This document shows, one piece after another, positions 56,393 through 64,000 of a stretch of DNA of 64,000 nucleotides (positions within the stretch are counted from its first letter, which is position 1; each line of letters starts with the position of its first letter). Location: assembly GCF_012933445.1 (NCBI RefSeq), contig NZ_JABBNC010000041.1:32997-96996 (forward strand), in the 5' to 3' direction. A program made the position numbers and the translations under genes. This DNA comes from Actinoplanes sp. TBRC 11911 (GTDB lineage: Bacteria; Actinomycetota; Actinomycetes; Mycobacteriales; Micromonosporaceae). The notes under the pieces are model-generated. The model saw only the letters and a program-made list of their open reading frames with translations, was not told where the DNA came from and did no database searches.

Positions 56393-57315
56393 TGACGGAT
56401 GACCCACGCTATGGCGCGGGTGAGACCGGCCCGGGTGAGAAATCGCCCGGGCCGTCGTCTTTCCGGCCGCGTCGTGCGATCGCGTTTCCCGGACGGCGGG
56501 TTGGTTCGGTTTCTTCGTCGGCGGCTTCTGTTTCCGGGGCTGCTGCTCCTGGGGCTCCTCCTTCACCCGACCTTGCGGAGCCGGTGGGCGAGCTTGGTGC
56601 GGTTGCTCGGCAGGTCTTCGGGGATCGGTTCTCCGTGGCGGTGGCTTATGCGCGGCTGCTCGTCACCGACGGCGTGGTGCGTGGGCTGATCGGCCCACGG
56701 GAAGCTCCCCGAATCTGGGAACGCCATCTGATCAACTGCGCTGTTATATCCCCTTTGGTACCTAAGGGAGCTTCTGTCGTAGACGTCGGGTCCGGTGCCG
56801 GTTTGCCCGGTATCGTGCTGGCAGTGGCACGTCCGGATCTCAGCATCACGCTGGTCGAGCCGCTGGCACGACGGACCGCGTTCCTGTCGGAAGCGGTGAC
56901 CGCCCTAGGCCTCGACGCGACCGTCACGGTCGTCCGGGGCCGCGCCGAGGACGTCGTCGACGGACCCCCCGCCGGCGCCGACGTCGTCACCGCGCGGGCG
57001 GTCGCCCCGCTCGACCGGCTCGCCGGCTGGTGCCTCCCGTTGGCTCGCACCGGCGGACGGCTGCTGGCGCTCAAGGGCGCCTCGGCCGCCGACGAGGTGG
57101 CCGAGCACCGGGCGGCTCTGCACCGGCTGGGCGGCGGTGATCCGGTGCTTCGCCTCTGCGGCGAGGGCCTGATCGACCCGCCCACGACGGTCGTCGAGAT
57201 CGTCAAGGACCGTGACGTCGTGCCGTCGAAGCCGAAGCCGTCCACCCGGACGGCCGGCTCGGGACGCGGCGCCGGCGGCCGCGGCTCCGGGCGAGGGAGC
57301 ACGCGAAGGGGATAA
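56392..57315 (+). CDS. rsmG: 16S rRNA (guanine527-N7)-methyltransferase
   Basis: 307 residues, which is long for RsmG (about 210-240). The extra length is a disordered N-terminal 65 residues and a basic, Gly/Ser/Arg-rich tail of about 30. The methyltransferase core has RIWERHLINCAVISPLVPKG, VVDVGSGAGLPGIVLAVARP (SAM site), TLVEPLARRTAFLSE, and GRAEDVVDGPP then VTARAVAPLDRLAGW. It methylates G527 of 16S rRNA; loss gives low-level streptomycin resistance. The ATG overlaps the jag stop. The parA start codon follows the stop directly. Confidence 0.94.
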   Translation: MTDDPRYGAGETGPGEKSPGPSSFRPRRAIAFPGRRVGSVSSSAASVSGAAAPGAPPSPDLAEPVGELGAVARQVFGDRFSVAVAYARLLVTDGVVRGLIGPREAPRIWERHLINCAVISPLVPKGASVVDVGSGAGLPGIVLAVARPDLSITLVEPLARRTAFLSEAVTALGLDATVTVVRGRAEDVVDGPPAGADVVTARAVAPLDRLAGWCLPLARTGGRLLALKGASAADEVAEHRAALHRLGGGDPVLRLCGEGLIDPPTTVVEIVKDRDVVPSKPKPSTRTAGSGRGAGGRGSGRGSTRRG

Positions 57316-60300
57316 ATGTCCAGGCGGGGCGCACGAAAGCGACAAGCTAAGGCCAAGCGTCCCGACCTGGCCTCCCCAGGGCCCGATCGGCCTTCGCCAG
57401 GTGGCGCCGGCGGGAGGCCTGAGCCTGGTGGCGCTGGTCGCGATCAGGCAGGGGCGGAGAAGGGCCCTCACGGTCCCGGTGGGTCGCGGAAATCCTCCTC
57501 CGGTGCGGCGGGGTCTCAGCGGGAGGCGACGGGTGGCGCTGGACGTCAGCGTCCACGTCGTGATGATGGGCCGGAGCGTGCCGGCCGAGGCGGTGCGCGG
57601 GAGCGTGCCGGCCGGGATGGTGGGCCGGAGCGTGCCGGCCGAGACGGTGGGCCGGAGCGTGCCGGCCGGGGTGGTGCGCGAGAGATTGTCGGTCGGGACG
57701 GTGCGCGAGAGCGTGCCAGTCACGACAGTGAGCTGGAAGGCGGGACTCGCGAGAGTGCGCCGCGGGAACCTGGATTACAAGCTGTCCCGCAAGTGGCTGG
57801 CCCGCGCCTGTCTCCGTCCGAGGCCGACTGGGACCGCGCCTCCCCTGCCGAGGGATCGACGCGCTCAGCGGGGTTGTTCGGCGGTGTCCGGAGACGGGTG
57901 ATGTCGCTCGTGCGACGCTCTCCGGAGGCGCGGAGAGATCTACGGTCCGTTACCTCCGCCGCGCCGATCTCGACGTCGATGGGCGCACCCGAGCTGGGCG
58001 CGGCAGACGCTGGCGCCGAGCAATTGATCGAGGATGTGGCCTTTGCGATCAGGATGCCCGACGACTCGGAGAGCGCCAGAAATGCGGAGAAGGACGGCCC
58101 CGATAACCTCGGGTTCGGTGATCACGCACGACCGGGACGGCACTCGCAAAACATCGATGTGAGAGGTGCCCCGCCGGGTGACCTCGATGGAGGCGATCGG
58201 GCAAAAGACGAGGGATCGAAACCGGACTACCCGGTCGGGTCCCGCACAGGTGGGGCCGCTCCTTCGAGAGTGGCTGCCGATACGTCAGGCACTGGGGACG
58301 AATACGCCGTCCCGCTGGGTGTCCGAGGTGAGCCCGTCAACGCGGCGATCGCAGGGACCGAGTCCGGTGGCCCGCCCGCGCCTACAGAAGAGTCTGTCTG
58401 CCTGTCGAGTGCGTTCGACGGCTCGCCGATCGAGGGCGGTGCGGCTGGCGGTGCCCGCGAGGCCGGCGGGACCTGCGCTGCCCCATCCGAATTGCAGGGA
58501 GGGACGTCCGAGCGGCTGGTCCCAGTCCGGCCTGAGCAGCCGCACCGCGCTGTTGAGCTGCGGGATGTGGCATCTCCAGTCATGCAAGATCGGGAGGTGC
58601 CTCACGGCCGACCCAGTCCGCGCGGGCGTCGTAGCCCGAACGAGTCGGCTGCCGCGCAAGACCCGCCAACGGGGTCGCCCCGCACGCGAGACGCGCTAGC
58701 GGGTTCGACGCTCTCCCAAGACTCGCCGACGGGCTCGATGCTCTCCCCAGGCTCGCCGACGGGTTCGATGCTCCCCCAAGACTCGCCGACGGGCTCGACG
58801 CCTCTACCAAATGAGCCAGCGGGGTCTGCCCTTCCACAGGACCCGCCAACGGGGATGGTGCGGTCGGTGGGGTCCTCCCGGCGTACGGGAAATGGGGAAG
58901 AGAGAGCGATCTCGCCGCTGGGCGCTGATGCCAGAGATGAGGCTGGCGAAGCCTGTGGAGGCGATGCGACATCGGCGGACGAATACGACTCAGAGGTTGT
59001 AACCACCTCAGGGGCCGATTTGCGGCTTGTTCCGGGCGTGATGGTGTTTGCGAAGCCCGCCGATGATGATCTGTCTACGTTGCACTCGCCTTATTGGGCG
59101 GAGGCCCATGGCGAGCCTCGCCCGACGGCCGTAGGCTTGCCGGGCGTCGGTAATGTGCGTCCGTCTTCTGATGCCGGAGCGTGCCCGTCGCCGAGCAATC
59201 CGTTCCTCACTAACAGGGATAAAACGGTGCATGAGTACGGTGTTTCACGTGAAACCGAGTCGTCTCTTGGCCCTGGCCGAGCGTCGGGGACGGGTGTCGG
59301 CGGGGCGAGTGGCGTATACGACACCGATGATCAAGGCGTTCCTGCGCCGCGGATAGGCAGCGGCTACCTGCCGCAGGCCTCTTCCGGGCAGGTTTACGGC
59401 ACCCCGATTCCGCCTGGGCCCGATGACCATCGGCAGCCTGCGCCGGCGCCTCGTTCGGGGCCGCCTGCCGTGGCGTCGTCGCCGGTTCCGGTCTCGGCAG
59501 CGCCGGTTTCGCCGACCTCCGGTGGGCCCATGGCACCGACGTCCGGTGGATCCGTGGCGCCCACGCCGTCTGGCGGGTCGGGTGGACCGTCTGGCGGCGG
59601 CCCCTCCAGCGGGTCAATTGCGCCTACTTCCGGCGGGTCGATCGCGCCGAGCGTGGACGGATCCATCGCGCCCAGCTCCGGTGCCCCCACGTATGCGCCA
59701 GACGAGCATGTTTCACGTGAAACGCCGGGCCAGGTTGAGGACGATCCGCCACTTGCCATGGAAGCGTTGCGAGCTGTGCAGATCCTCAACCCGAGCGGCG
59801 AGATCACCATGCCGCGTCCGGACCACCCGAGAGTGCTCTGCGTCGCGAACCAGAAGGGCGGCGTCGGCAAGACAACCACGACGGTGAACCTGGCAGTGGC
59901 ATTGGCGCTGCACGGCAACCGGGTGCTTGTCGTCGATCTCGACCCGCAGGGCAACGCTTCGACCGGCCTCAACGTGCCGCACCACGCGGGCGTCCCCGAC
60001 GTTTACGACTGCCTCATCGACAACGTGCCGCTTTCCGAGGTGGCGCAGCCCGTCGAGGGCATTCCGAACCTGTACTGCGTCCCCGCCACGATCGACCTGG
60101 CCGGCGCCGAGATCGAACTGGTCTCCGTGGTCGCTCGTGAGTCGCGACTGGCTCGCGCGATCAACGCTCACCCCGAGAAGTTCGACTACGTCTTCATCGA
60201 CTGCCCGCCGTCGCTCGGCCTGCTGACGGTCAACGCTCTGTGCGCGGCGCAGGAGGTGTTGATCCCGATTCAGTGCGAGTACTACGCGCTGGAGGGCCTC

Positions 60301-60609
60301 AACCAGCTCATCAACAACATCAATTTGGTACGCCAACACCTGAACCCGACGCTCGACGTGTCCACGATTCTGCTGACGATGTACGACCGGCGCACGCGGC
60401 TGGCTGACGCGGTCGAGCAGGACGTACGCAATCACTTCGGGACCAAGGTGCTCAACGCCGTCATCCCCCGCAACGTGCGGGTGTCGGAGGCTCCGAGCTA
60501 CGGCCAGTCCGTGATGACCTACGATCCGGGTTCAAGGGGCGCCACCAGCTACTTCGAGGCAGCTCTGGAGATCGCGATGCGTGGCGTCAACACGGGAGGA
60601 ACGGCATGA
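57316..60609 (+). CDS. parA: Chromosome-partitioning ATPase ParA with very long N-terminal extension
   Basis: The C-terminal 280 residues are a normal ParA: NQKGGVGKTTTTVNLAVALA (deviant Walker A, near residue 846), VVDLDPQGNASTGLNVPHH, FIDCPPSLGLLTVNALCAA, and CEYYALEGLNQLINNINLVR. The first 814 or so residues are low-complexity (Gly, Ser, Pro, Arg, Asp) with internal repeats: ERAGRDGGP near 90-125, SPTGSMLP near 455-515, and APTSGGS near 735-790. The ATG at 57316 has AAGGGG in front of it and follows the rsmG stop without a gap, supporting this start; a later start cannot be excluded. Two parS sites lie in the extension, translated as VSRET. ParA moves ParB-parS complexes. Confidence 0.85.
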   Translation: MSRRGARKRQAKAKRPDLASPGPDRPSPGGAGGRPEPGGAGRDQAGAEKGPHGPGGSRKSSSGAAGSQREATGGAGRQRPRRDDGPERAGRGGARERAGRDGGPERAGRDGGPERAGRGGAREIVGRDGARERASHDSELEGGTRESAPREPGLQAVPQVAGPRLSPSEADWDRASPAEGSTRSAGLFGGVRRRVMSLVRRSPEARRDLRSVTSAAPISTSMGAPELGAADAGAEQLIEDVAFAIRMPDDSESARNAEKDGPDNLGFGDHARPGRHSQNIDVRGAPPGDLDGGDRAKDEGSKPDYPVGSRTGGAAPSRVAADTSGTGDEYAVPLGVRGEPVNAAIAGTESGGPPAPTEESVCLSSAFDGSPIEGGAAGGAREAGGTCAAPSELQGGTSERLVPVRPEQPHRAVELRDVASPVMQDREVPHGRPSPRGRRSPNESAAAQDPPTGSPRTRDALAGSTLSQDSPTGSMLSPGSPTGSMLPQDSPTGSTPLPNEPAGSALPQDPPTGMVRSVGSSRRTGNGEERAISPLGADARDEAGEACGGDATSADEYDSEVVTTSGADLRLVPGVMVFAKPADDDLSTLHSPYWAEAHGEPRPTAVGLPGVGNVRPSSDAGACPSPSNPFLTNRDKTVHEYGVSRETESSLGPGRASGTGVGGASGVYDTDDQGVPAPRIGSGYLPQASSGQVYGTPIPPGPDDHRQPAPAPRSGPPAVASSPVPVSAAPVSPTSGGPMAPTSGGSVAPTPSGGSGGPSGGGPSSGSIAPTSGGSIAPSVDGSIAPSSGAPTYAPDEHVSRETPGQVEDDPPLAMEALRAVQILNPSGEITMPRPDHPRVLCVANQKGGVGKTTTTVNLAVALALHGNRVLVVDLDPQGNASTGLNVPHHAGVPDVYDCLIDNVPLSEVAQPVEGIPNLYCVPATIDLAGAEIELVSVVARESRLARAINAHPEKFDYVFIDCPPSLGLLTVNALCAAQEVLIPIQCEYYALEGLNQLINNINLVRQHLNPTLDVSTILLTMYDRRTRLADAVEQDVRNHFGTKVLNAVIPRNVRVSEAPSYGQSVMTYDPGSRGATSYFEAALEIAMRGVNTGGTA
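57580..57700 (+). repeat. Internal repeat in the ParA extension (ERAGR units)
   Basis: GGAGCGTGCCGGCCG and variants recur about every 24 bp for four or five copies, encoding ERAGRGG/ERAGRDGGP. Copies are imperfect, and the third codon positions vary. Confidence 0.75.
58680..58860 (+). repeat. Internal repeat in the ParA extension (SPTGS units)
   Basis: Units of about 30 bp, with cores such as CTCGCCGACGGGCTCGATGC, are repeated five or more times. They encode SPTGSMLP, then diverge into PPTG and EPAGS. They lie in the middle of the extension. Confidence 0.75.
59241..59256 (+). other. parS site 1, inside parA
   Basis: TGTTTCACGTGAAACC contains the perfect 14-bp core GTTTCACGTGAAAC. It is translated as VSRET in the parA frame (about residue 643). 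ParB binds this sequence and spreads. Confidence 0.96.
59709..59724 (+). other. parS site 2, inside parA
   Basis: TGTTTCACGTGAAACG, perfect core, also read VSRET in frame (about residue 799). It lies 49 nt before the start of the conserved ParA region. Confidence 0.96.
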
Positions 60610-61619
60610 AGAACCGTCCACGGGGCGGCCTGGGCCGCGGCCTGGGCGCGCTGATTCCGACGGCACCCGCCGTCGAACCGTCCTCTCCGGGGGCGGGGGC
60701 CTCACCGCCGCCGCCGGCCGCCGAGCCTGCGGCGCACATCGTCGCCGCGCCCGCTCCGACGCCGGCCCCGGTCGCCACTGATCTTGCGCCGGTGCCGGGT
60801 GCGCGGTTCGCGGAGCTGCCGGTCGACTCGATCAGTCCTAACACCAAGCAGCCGCGGCACGTCTTCGACGAGGAAGCGCTCGACGAGCTGAAGACCTCCA
60901 TCCAGGAGGTCGGTTTTCTTCAGCCGATTGTCGTACGCGAGATCGAAGATGGTCGCTACGAGCTGGTCATGGGCGAGCGGCGCTGGCGGGCGGCGCAGGC
61001 CGTGGGGCGGGACACCATTCCCGCGATCGTTCGCGAAACGCGCGACGACGCGATGCTGCGGGACGCGCTGCTCGAGAATATCCACCGCGCGAACCTGAAT
61101 CCGTTGGAAGAGGCGGCGGCGTACCAGCAATTGCTGGACGAATTCGGGGCTACGCACGAGGAGCTCGCCAAACGCATCGGACGCAGTCGCCCGCAGATCT
61201 CCAACACGATCCGTTTGCTGAACCTGCCGGCACCGGTGCAGCGACGGGTCGCCGCCGGTGTTTTGTCGGCCGGGCACGCGCGGGCGTTGCTCGGACTCGA
61301 CGACGGCGAGGCGCAGGAGAAGCTCGCATTGCGGATCGTCGCCGAAGGGCTTTCGGTGCGAGCCACCGAGGAACTCGTTCAGCTCACGGTCCCGGACGGC
61401 CCAGCGAAGAAGGCGGCACCGAGCCGACGCGCGAAGGTGCACGCGCCGGCATTGAACGATCTGGCGGAGCGACTCTCCGACCGTTTCGACACCCGCGTAA
61501 AAGTCGACATCGGCCGCAGCAAAGGCAAGATCACGATCGAGTTCGCAACGGTCGATGATCTGGAGCGGATCGTCGGCATGATCGGTGTGGAGGAGGAAGG
61601 CAGCGGAAGCGGAGAGTAG
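60606..61619 (+). CDS. parB: Chromosome-partitioning protein ParB
   Basis: 337 residues. After KNRPRGGLGRGLGALIP (the ParA-contacting N-terminus) and a Pro/Ala-rich linker comes the CTP-binding core with FDEEALDELKTSIQEVGFLQ, VVREIEDGRYELVMGERRWR, and ENIHRANLNPLEEAAAYQQL. The HTH (HEELAKRIGRSRPQISNTIR) reads parS. The C-terminal helix (VDDLERIVGMIGVE) dimerises. ParB loads on parS as a CTP-dependent sliding clamp and bridges the origin region. It overlaps the parA stop by 4 nt (ATGA). A strong terminator follows. Confidence 0.97.
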   Translation: MKNRPRGGLGRGLGALIPTAPAVEPSSPGAGASPPPPAAEPAAHIVAAPAPTPAPVATDLAPVPGARFAELPVDSISPNTKQPRHVFDEEALDELKTSIQEVGFLQPIVVREIEDGRYELVMGERRWRAAQAVGRDTIPAIVRETRDDAMLRDALLENIHRANLNPLEEAAAYQQLLDEFGATHEELAKRIGRSRPQISNTIRLLNLPAPVQRRVAAGVLSAGHARALLGLDDGEAQEKLALRIVAEGLSVRATEELVQLTVPDGPAKKAAPSRRAKVHAPALNDLAERLSDRFDTRVKVDIGRSKGKITIEFATVDDLERIVGMIGVEEEGSGSGE

Positions 61620-61637
61620 CTCACGTCTGCTGCCTTG

Positions 61638-61670
61638 AGGCACGTGCCGTCGGTTCGGCACGTGCCTTTT
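61638..61670 (+). terminator. Rho-independent terminator after parB
   Basis: AGGCACGTGCCG (61638-61649) and CGGCACGTGCCT (61656-61667) form a perfect 12-bp stem with a 6-nt loop, followed by TTTTGCG. It is 19 nt after the parB stop. Confidence 0.93.
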
Positions 61671-63164
61671 GCGTTCACCAGAGTTCTGTCAGAGCCATTC
61701 TCCTGGGATTTCGGTGAGGTCGCTTTGGGATCTCCGCCCCGTTTTCGACGCCGGAAATGCCCCAATTATGGGGATGACGTAGCAAGGTTGCTCTGTATGG
61801 ACGTTGGTCTGATGAATTTCTTTGCGTTTCTTAAGGGGTGGCTCGGCTGAAAACCGGTGCGTAAGCGGTTGTGGTTGGACCTCGGCGGCGAGATCCGGTT
61901 CAAGGTCGATGCGCAACGAACGAACGTGCGGCGCATGACGCGGCCTTGGCGCTGACGAACTTTCATGTAGGGGGCCGGATGCCTAGCCGGCATCGTCCTT
62001 GAACGAACTGAGCATCGGCGAGCGGGACTGACGTGTCCTCGCTGATCGAGTCGTCGTGAGGTGATGCGTTGCTGGCTCGCGTCCTGTGCGCCGGAGCGTC
62101 GATCCTGATTTGGTTCTTCGGGCGCAGCTGACGAACGCCGGCCTCGGGCGCGCAGTGCGTGCGGCACCCCGTGCGTTCGGCGGGGCGTGGTCAGCTTTGG
62201 GTCCGTGGATGAGCCGCAGCTGATCTGTGTGCACTTCAAGATCCGTCGAGCCCAGCGCGGGCCGGACTACGGGCAGAACTCGAGTTCTAAGCGAGGACCC
62301 TCGGCCCCTCCTTTAGCTGAGCCGCTTCTACGATGCTCGGACGCCGGATCGGAGAGCTTAACGCCTCGGTCGTGCTTGACATCGAGAGGCATCCGGCGGA
62401 CCGCACGCCAACATGACGTCTAGGTGAGATGATCTCGGCGGAGAGCACTAAGCACCGCGGTGCGAGATTTCGTCTCGTGCAGCGCCAACCATGCTTTGGC
62501 TTGGCTTCGGACGCTGGCGAAAACGACGAGCGGATGTTCTCGGTCCTGCCGCTTTGACCCGAGCATGCAGATGGCATCGCACCGAACTAAATGCGATGTA
62601 GCGCTGCGGCCGGGCGGGGTGCTACGACCACGGCTACTCGCTTGGTCAGCCAGGACGCGACAGGCAGGTGATTCCACACCTCGCTGTCGAGCTGCCGATC
62701 CGTGGGCGACTCGAATTCGGCACCGAGGTCCGACGGGCTTCCACTGAGCCCTGATAGACGGTGCCTCCGGCCAGGCGCCCGAGGTCCGGAGTAGCGTCGC
62801 CTCCCTGACGACCTCCAGCTCCGGGTCGGGGGCACCGGGCCGAACTCTTCCATACTGCGAGGACGTCCAATCCGTAGCCAGCGCGGTTCGCTGACGAGGA
62901 CCAAGGCGGGGGACACGTTTCATCTCGGCGCATCCGCAGCGGAGCCGGAGGTTGTCAATGATGGCTAGCCCGGCTGAAAGCTGTGGTGCCGAGATCGGCG
63001 GACCGCGCTGAACGCCGTGGTGCCCGCATGCAGACAGACAGAAGCAGCGCGGTCTGACGGTCGCAGGCCAGCTTTCTCGATCCGGCGACATGTCTGGGTC
63101 GCTAGGTGGTCGACGACCTTTACGAGTGGGCGGGTCTCAGCGTCGCCACCACCACTCTGTTTGA

Positions 63165-63206
63165 TCGTCGCCGCTGTCGTTTCACGTGAAACGACAGCGG
63201 CGACGA
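63165..63206. other. parS site 3 in a 42-bp perfect palindrome
   Basis: The parS core GTTTCACGTGAAAC is at 63179-63192. It is flanked on both sides by mirrored sequence, so 21 bp to the left (63165-63185) are exactly complementary to 21 bp to the right (63186-63206). The flank reads TCGTCGCCGCTGTC and its complement. Confidence 0.96.
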
Positions 63207-63479
63207 CAAAGCTCGGCACCATCCGCCCGTGAGGTGCTCGGGGCCGGACCAGACGACCCACTCTCCGATCAGACGTACTCCAGGGCTACGGCCGGCTGGT
63301 CGACCAGGGGAAGGCCGCTCGCTGTGAGACCGGGTATGGCTGGTTGGTCCTCCGGTCGCCGTCAACCTAGCGTCGGACACGGGCGGTCCTGTTGCAAGCG
63401 AGGTGTGGCCGCGGTCGATCGTTCGCGGTATCACCGCCGAGATACCCCGGGCCGGGCCGGCCGGACGTTGGATATTGCA

Positions 63480-63495
63480 TGTTTCACGTGAAACA
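63480..63495. other. parS site 4
   Basis: TGTTTCACGTGAAACA is the full 16-bp palindromic parS consensus. It lies in the non-coding region between parB and the right edge. Confidence 0.97.
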
Positions 63496-63895
63496 ACTGG
63501 GACAGCCAAAGTCGGACGGGACGAAGGGCCAATGCGAGCAGCACGCCACGCGAGCGCGCCACTCCTGTCCTGGACGGACGAGGCGGACTCTTCGACCCCC
63601 TTCGCTTCTCCGCCTCCCCGTCCCGATGCGCTCGCTGCCCGGAGCGGGCCGACGGGGCAGAGGACCAACACGCTAGACGGCGTTCTAGTCGGATTCGCCG
63701 GCTACCCAAATCATGTGGGCGCGCACAGTCTCCGTGCGACGTCCCCACGGCGCGCGGGACATCGCTCCGATAGATATGGCACGGATCGGAGAAGCCGGCG
63801 CCGGTTCAAACCGCCTGAGTGTCGAGTAATAGAGATCAGGTTTCCTCATCTCGATCACTTGCACTCCGGCACTTAGGAGGTCGTCGTCATCCCTC

Positions 63896-63911
63896 TGTTT
63901 CACGTGAAACG
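63896..63911. other. parS site 5
   Basis: TGTTTCACGTGAAACG, perfect core. It lies 25 nt before the start of the 7-bp repeat array. Confidence 0.96.
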
Positions 63912-63936
63912 AAGTCCGGGGACCTTAGACTCTCTC

Positions 63937-64000
63937 GGAGCCGGGAGCCGGGAGCCGGGAGCCGGGAGCCGGGAGCCGGGAGCCGGGAGCCGGGAGCCGG
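63937..64000. repeat. 7-bp tandem repeat at the right edge
   Basis: GGAGCCG is repeated head to tail about nine times up to the end of the window, so the full length is unknown. It begins directly after parS site 5. Confidence 0.9.

Larger units (their letters stand above)
61671..64000. other. parS-bearing region with no recognised gene
   Basis: 2.3 kb. Frames of up to 223 codons are open on both strands (for example 62420-63091 on the minus strand), but none has a good ribosome binding site, domain or composition of a real protein. Codon composition is mixed and local GC is lower at 61750-61870. The sequence holds three perfect parS sites and a terminal 7-bp repeat. It may be a centromere-like spacer or decayed DNA. 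Confidence 0.55.

Noticed and set aside
59758..60609. Short parA start at the ATG 59758
   Set aside because: Not excluded, but the ATG at 57316 has a good ribosome binding site directly behind rsmG and the parS-encoded VSRET peptides upstream fit a longer protein, so the longer form was annotated.
62420..63091. 223-codon minus-strand frame
   Set aside because: It has no domain, an odd Arg/Ser composition and no ribosome binding site. In this GC-rich genome such frames open by chance.

Overview
The window is high-GC actinomycete chromosome around the replication origin. The order rpmH-dnaA-oriC-dnaN-gnd-recF-dciA-gyrB-gyrA, together with yidC, jag, rsmG, parA and parB, is that of a Gram-positive oriC region. 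Having gnd between dnaN and recF, many GTG and TTG starts, DLW-39, DUF397/HTH pairs, leucine-catabolism genes and a chaplin-like protein all point to a sporulating actinobacterium, most likely Micromonosporaceae and Actinoplanes-like. The genus is inferred from gene content and protein resemblance; no search was run.

Layout. 1-10 kb: the end of the fhaA/fhaB signalling operon, a tRNA-Leu with a structured tail, a WecG/TagA/CpsF glycosyltransferase, a DUF397/HTH pair, a PASTA membrane protein, a large repeat-bearing membrane protein and a RidA protein. 10-16 kb: a glutamate-cysteine-ligase-family enzyme, a divergent yceI/marR pair with a palindromic operator candidate, and an HTH-ATPase-TPR regulator. 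16-24.6 kb: branched-chain acyl-CoA catabolism in two blocks, acyl-CoA dehydrogenase plus carboxyltransferase, and HMG-CoA lyase plus biotin carboxylase plus tetR. Between the blocks sit two secreted-protein genes, one with three chaplin-like repeats. The same 17-bp palindromic motif lies upstream of both catabolic blocks. 24.6-31 kb: a TPR/HSP90 gene pair, a thiosulfate sulfurtransferase, a long inverted repeat and an SGNH hydrolase.

31-39 kb: proS, a CBS protein, sufE, a DsbA-like protein, a YbaK-type deacylase, small membrane and lipoprotein genes, an HTH protein, a CFA-synthase-like methyltransferase and a NUDIX hydrolase. 39-40 kb: tRNA-Ala, a DLW-39 microprotein and tRNA-Ile. Both tRNAs are followed by a repeated structured element that also follows the tRNA-Leu. 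40-54 kb: the replication cluster, with oriC (about 50.6-51.4 kb) between dnaN and dnaA. 54-61.6 kb: rnpA, yidD, yidC, jag, rsmG, parA and parB on the opposite strand. ParA carries an extension of about 814 residues with two parS sites inside its reading frame. 61.7-64 kb has no gene that can be recognised but holds three more parS sites, one in a 42-bp perfect palindrome, and a 7-bp tandem repeat running off the right edge.

Genes work together in clear sets: DnaA/oriC/DnaN/RecF/DciA/gyrase for initiation and replication, ParA/ParB/parS for origin segregation, RpmH/RnpA/YidD/YidC/Jag for RNA processing and membrane insertion, and the TetR-linked genes for leucine or isovalerate breakdown. At least seven genes appear to be leaderless, with a TANNNT box 6-7 nt before the start codon.
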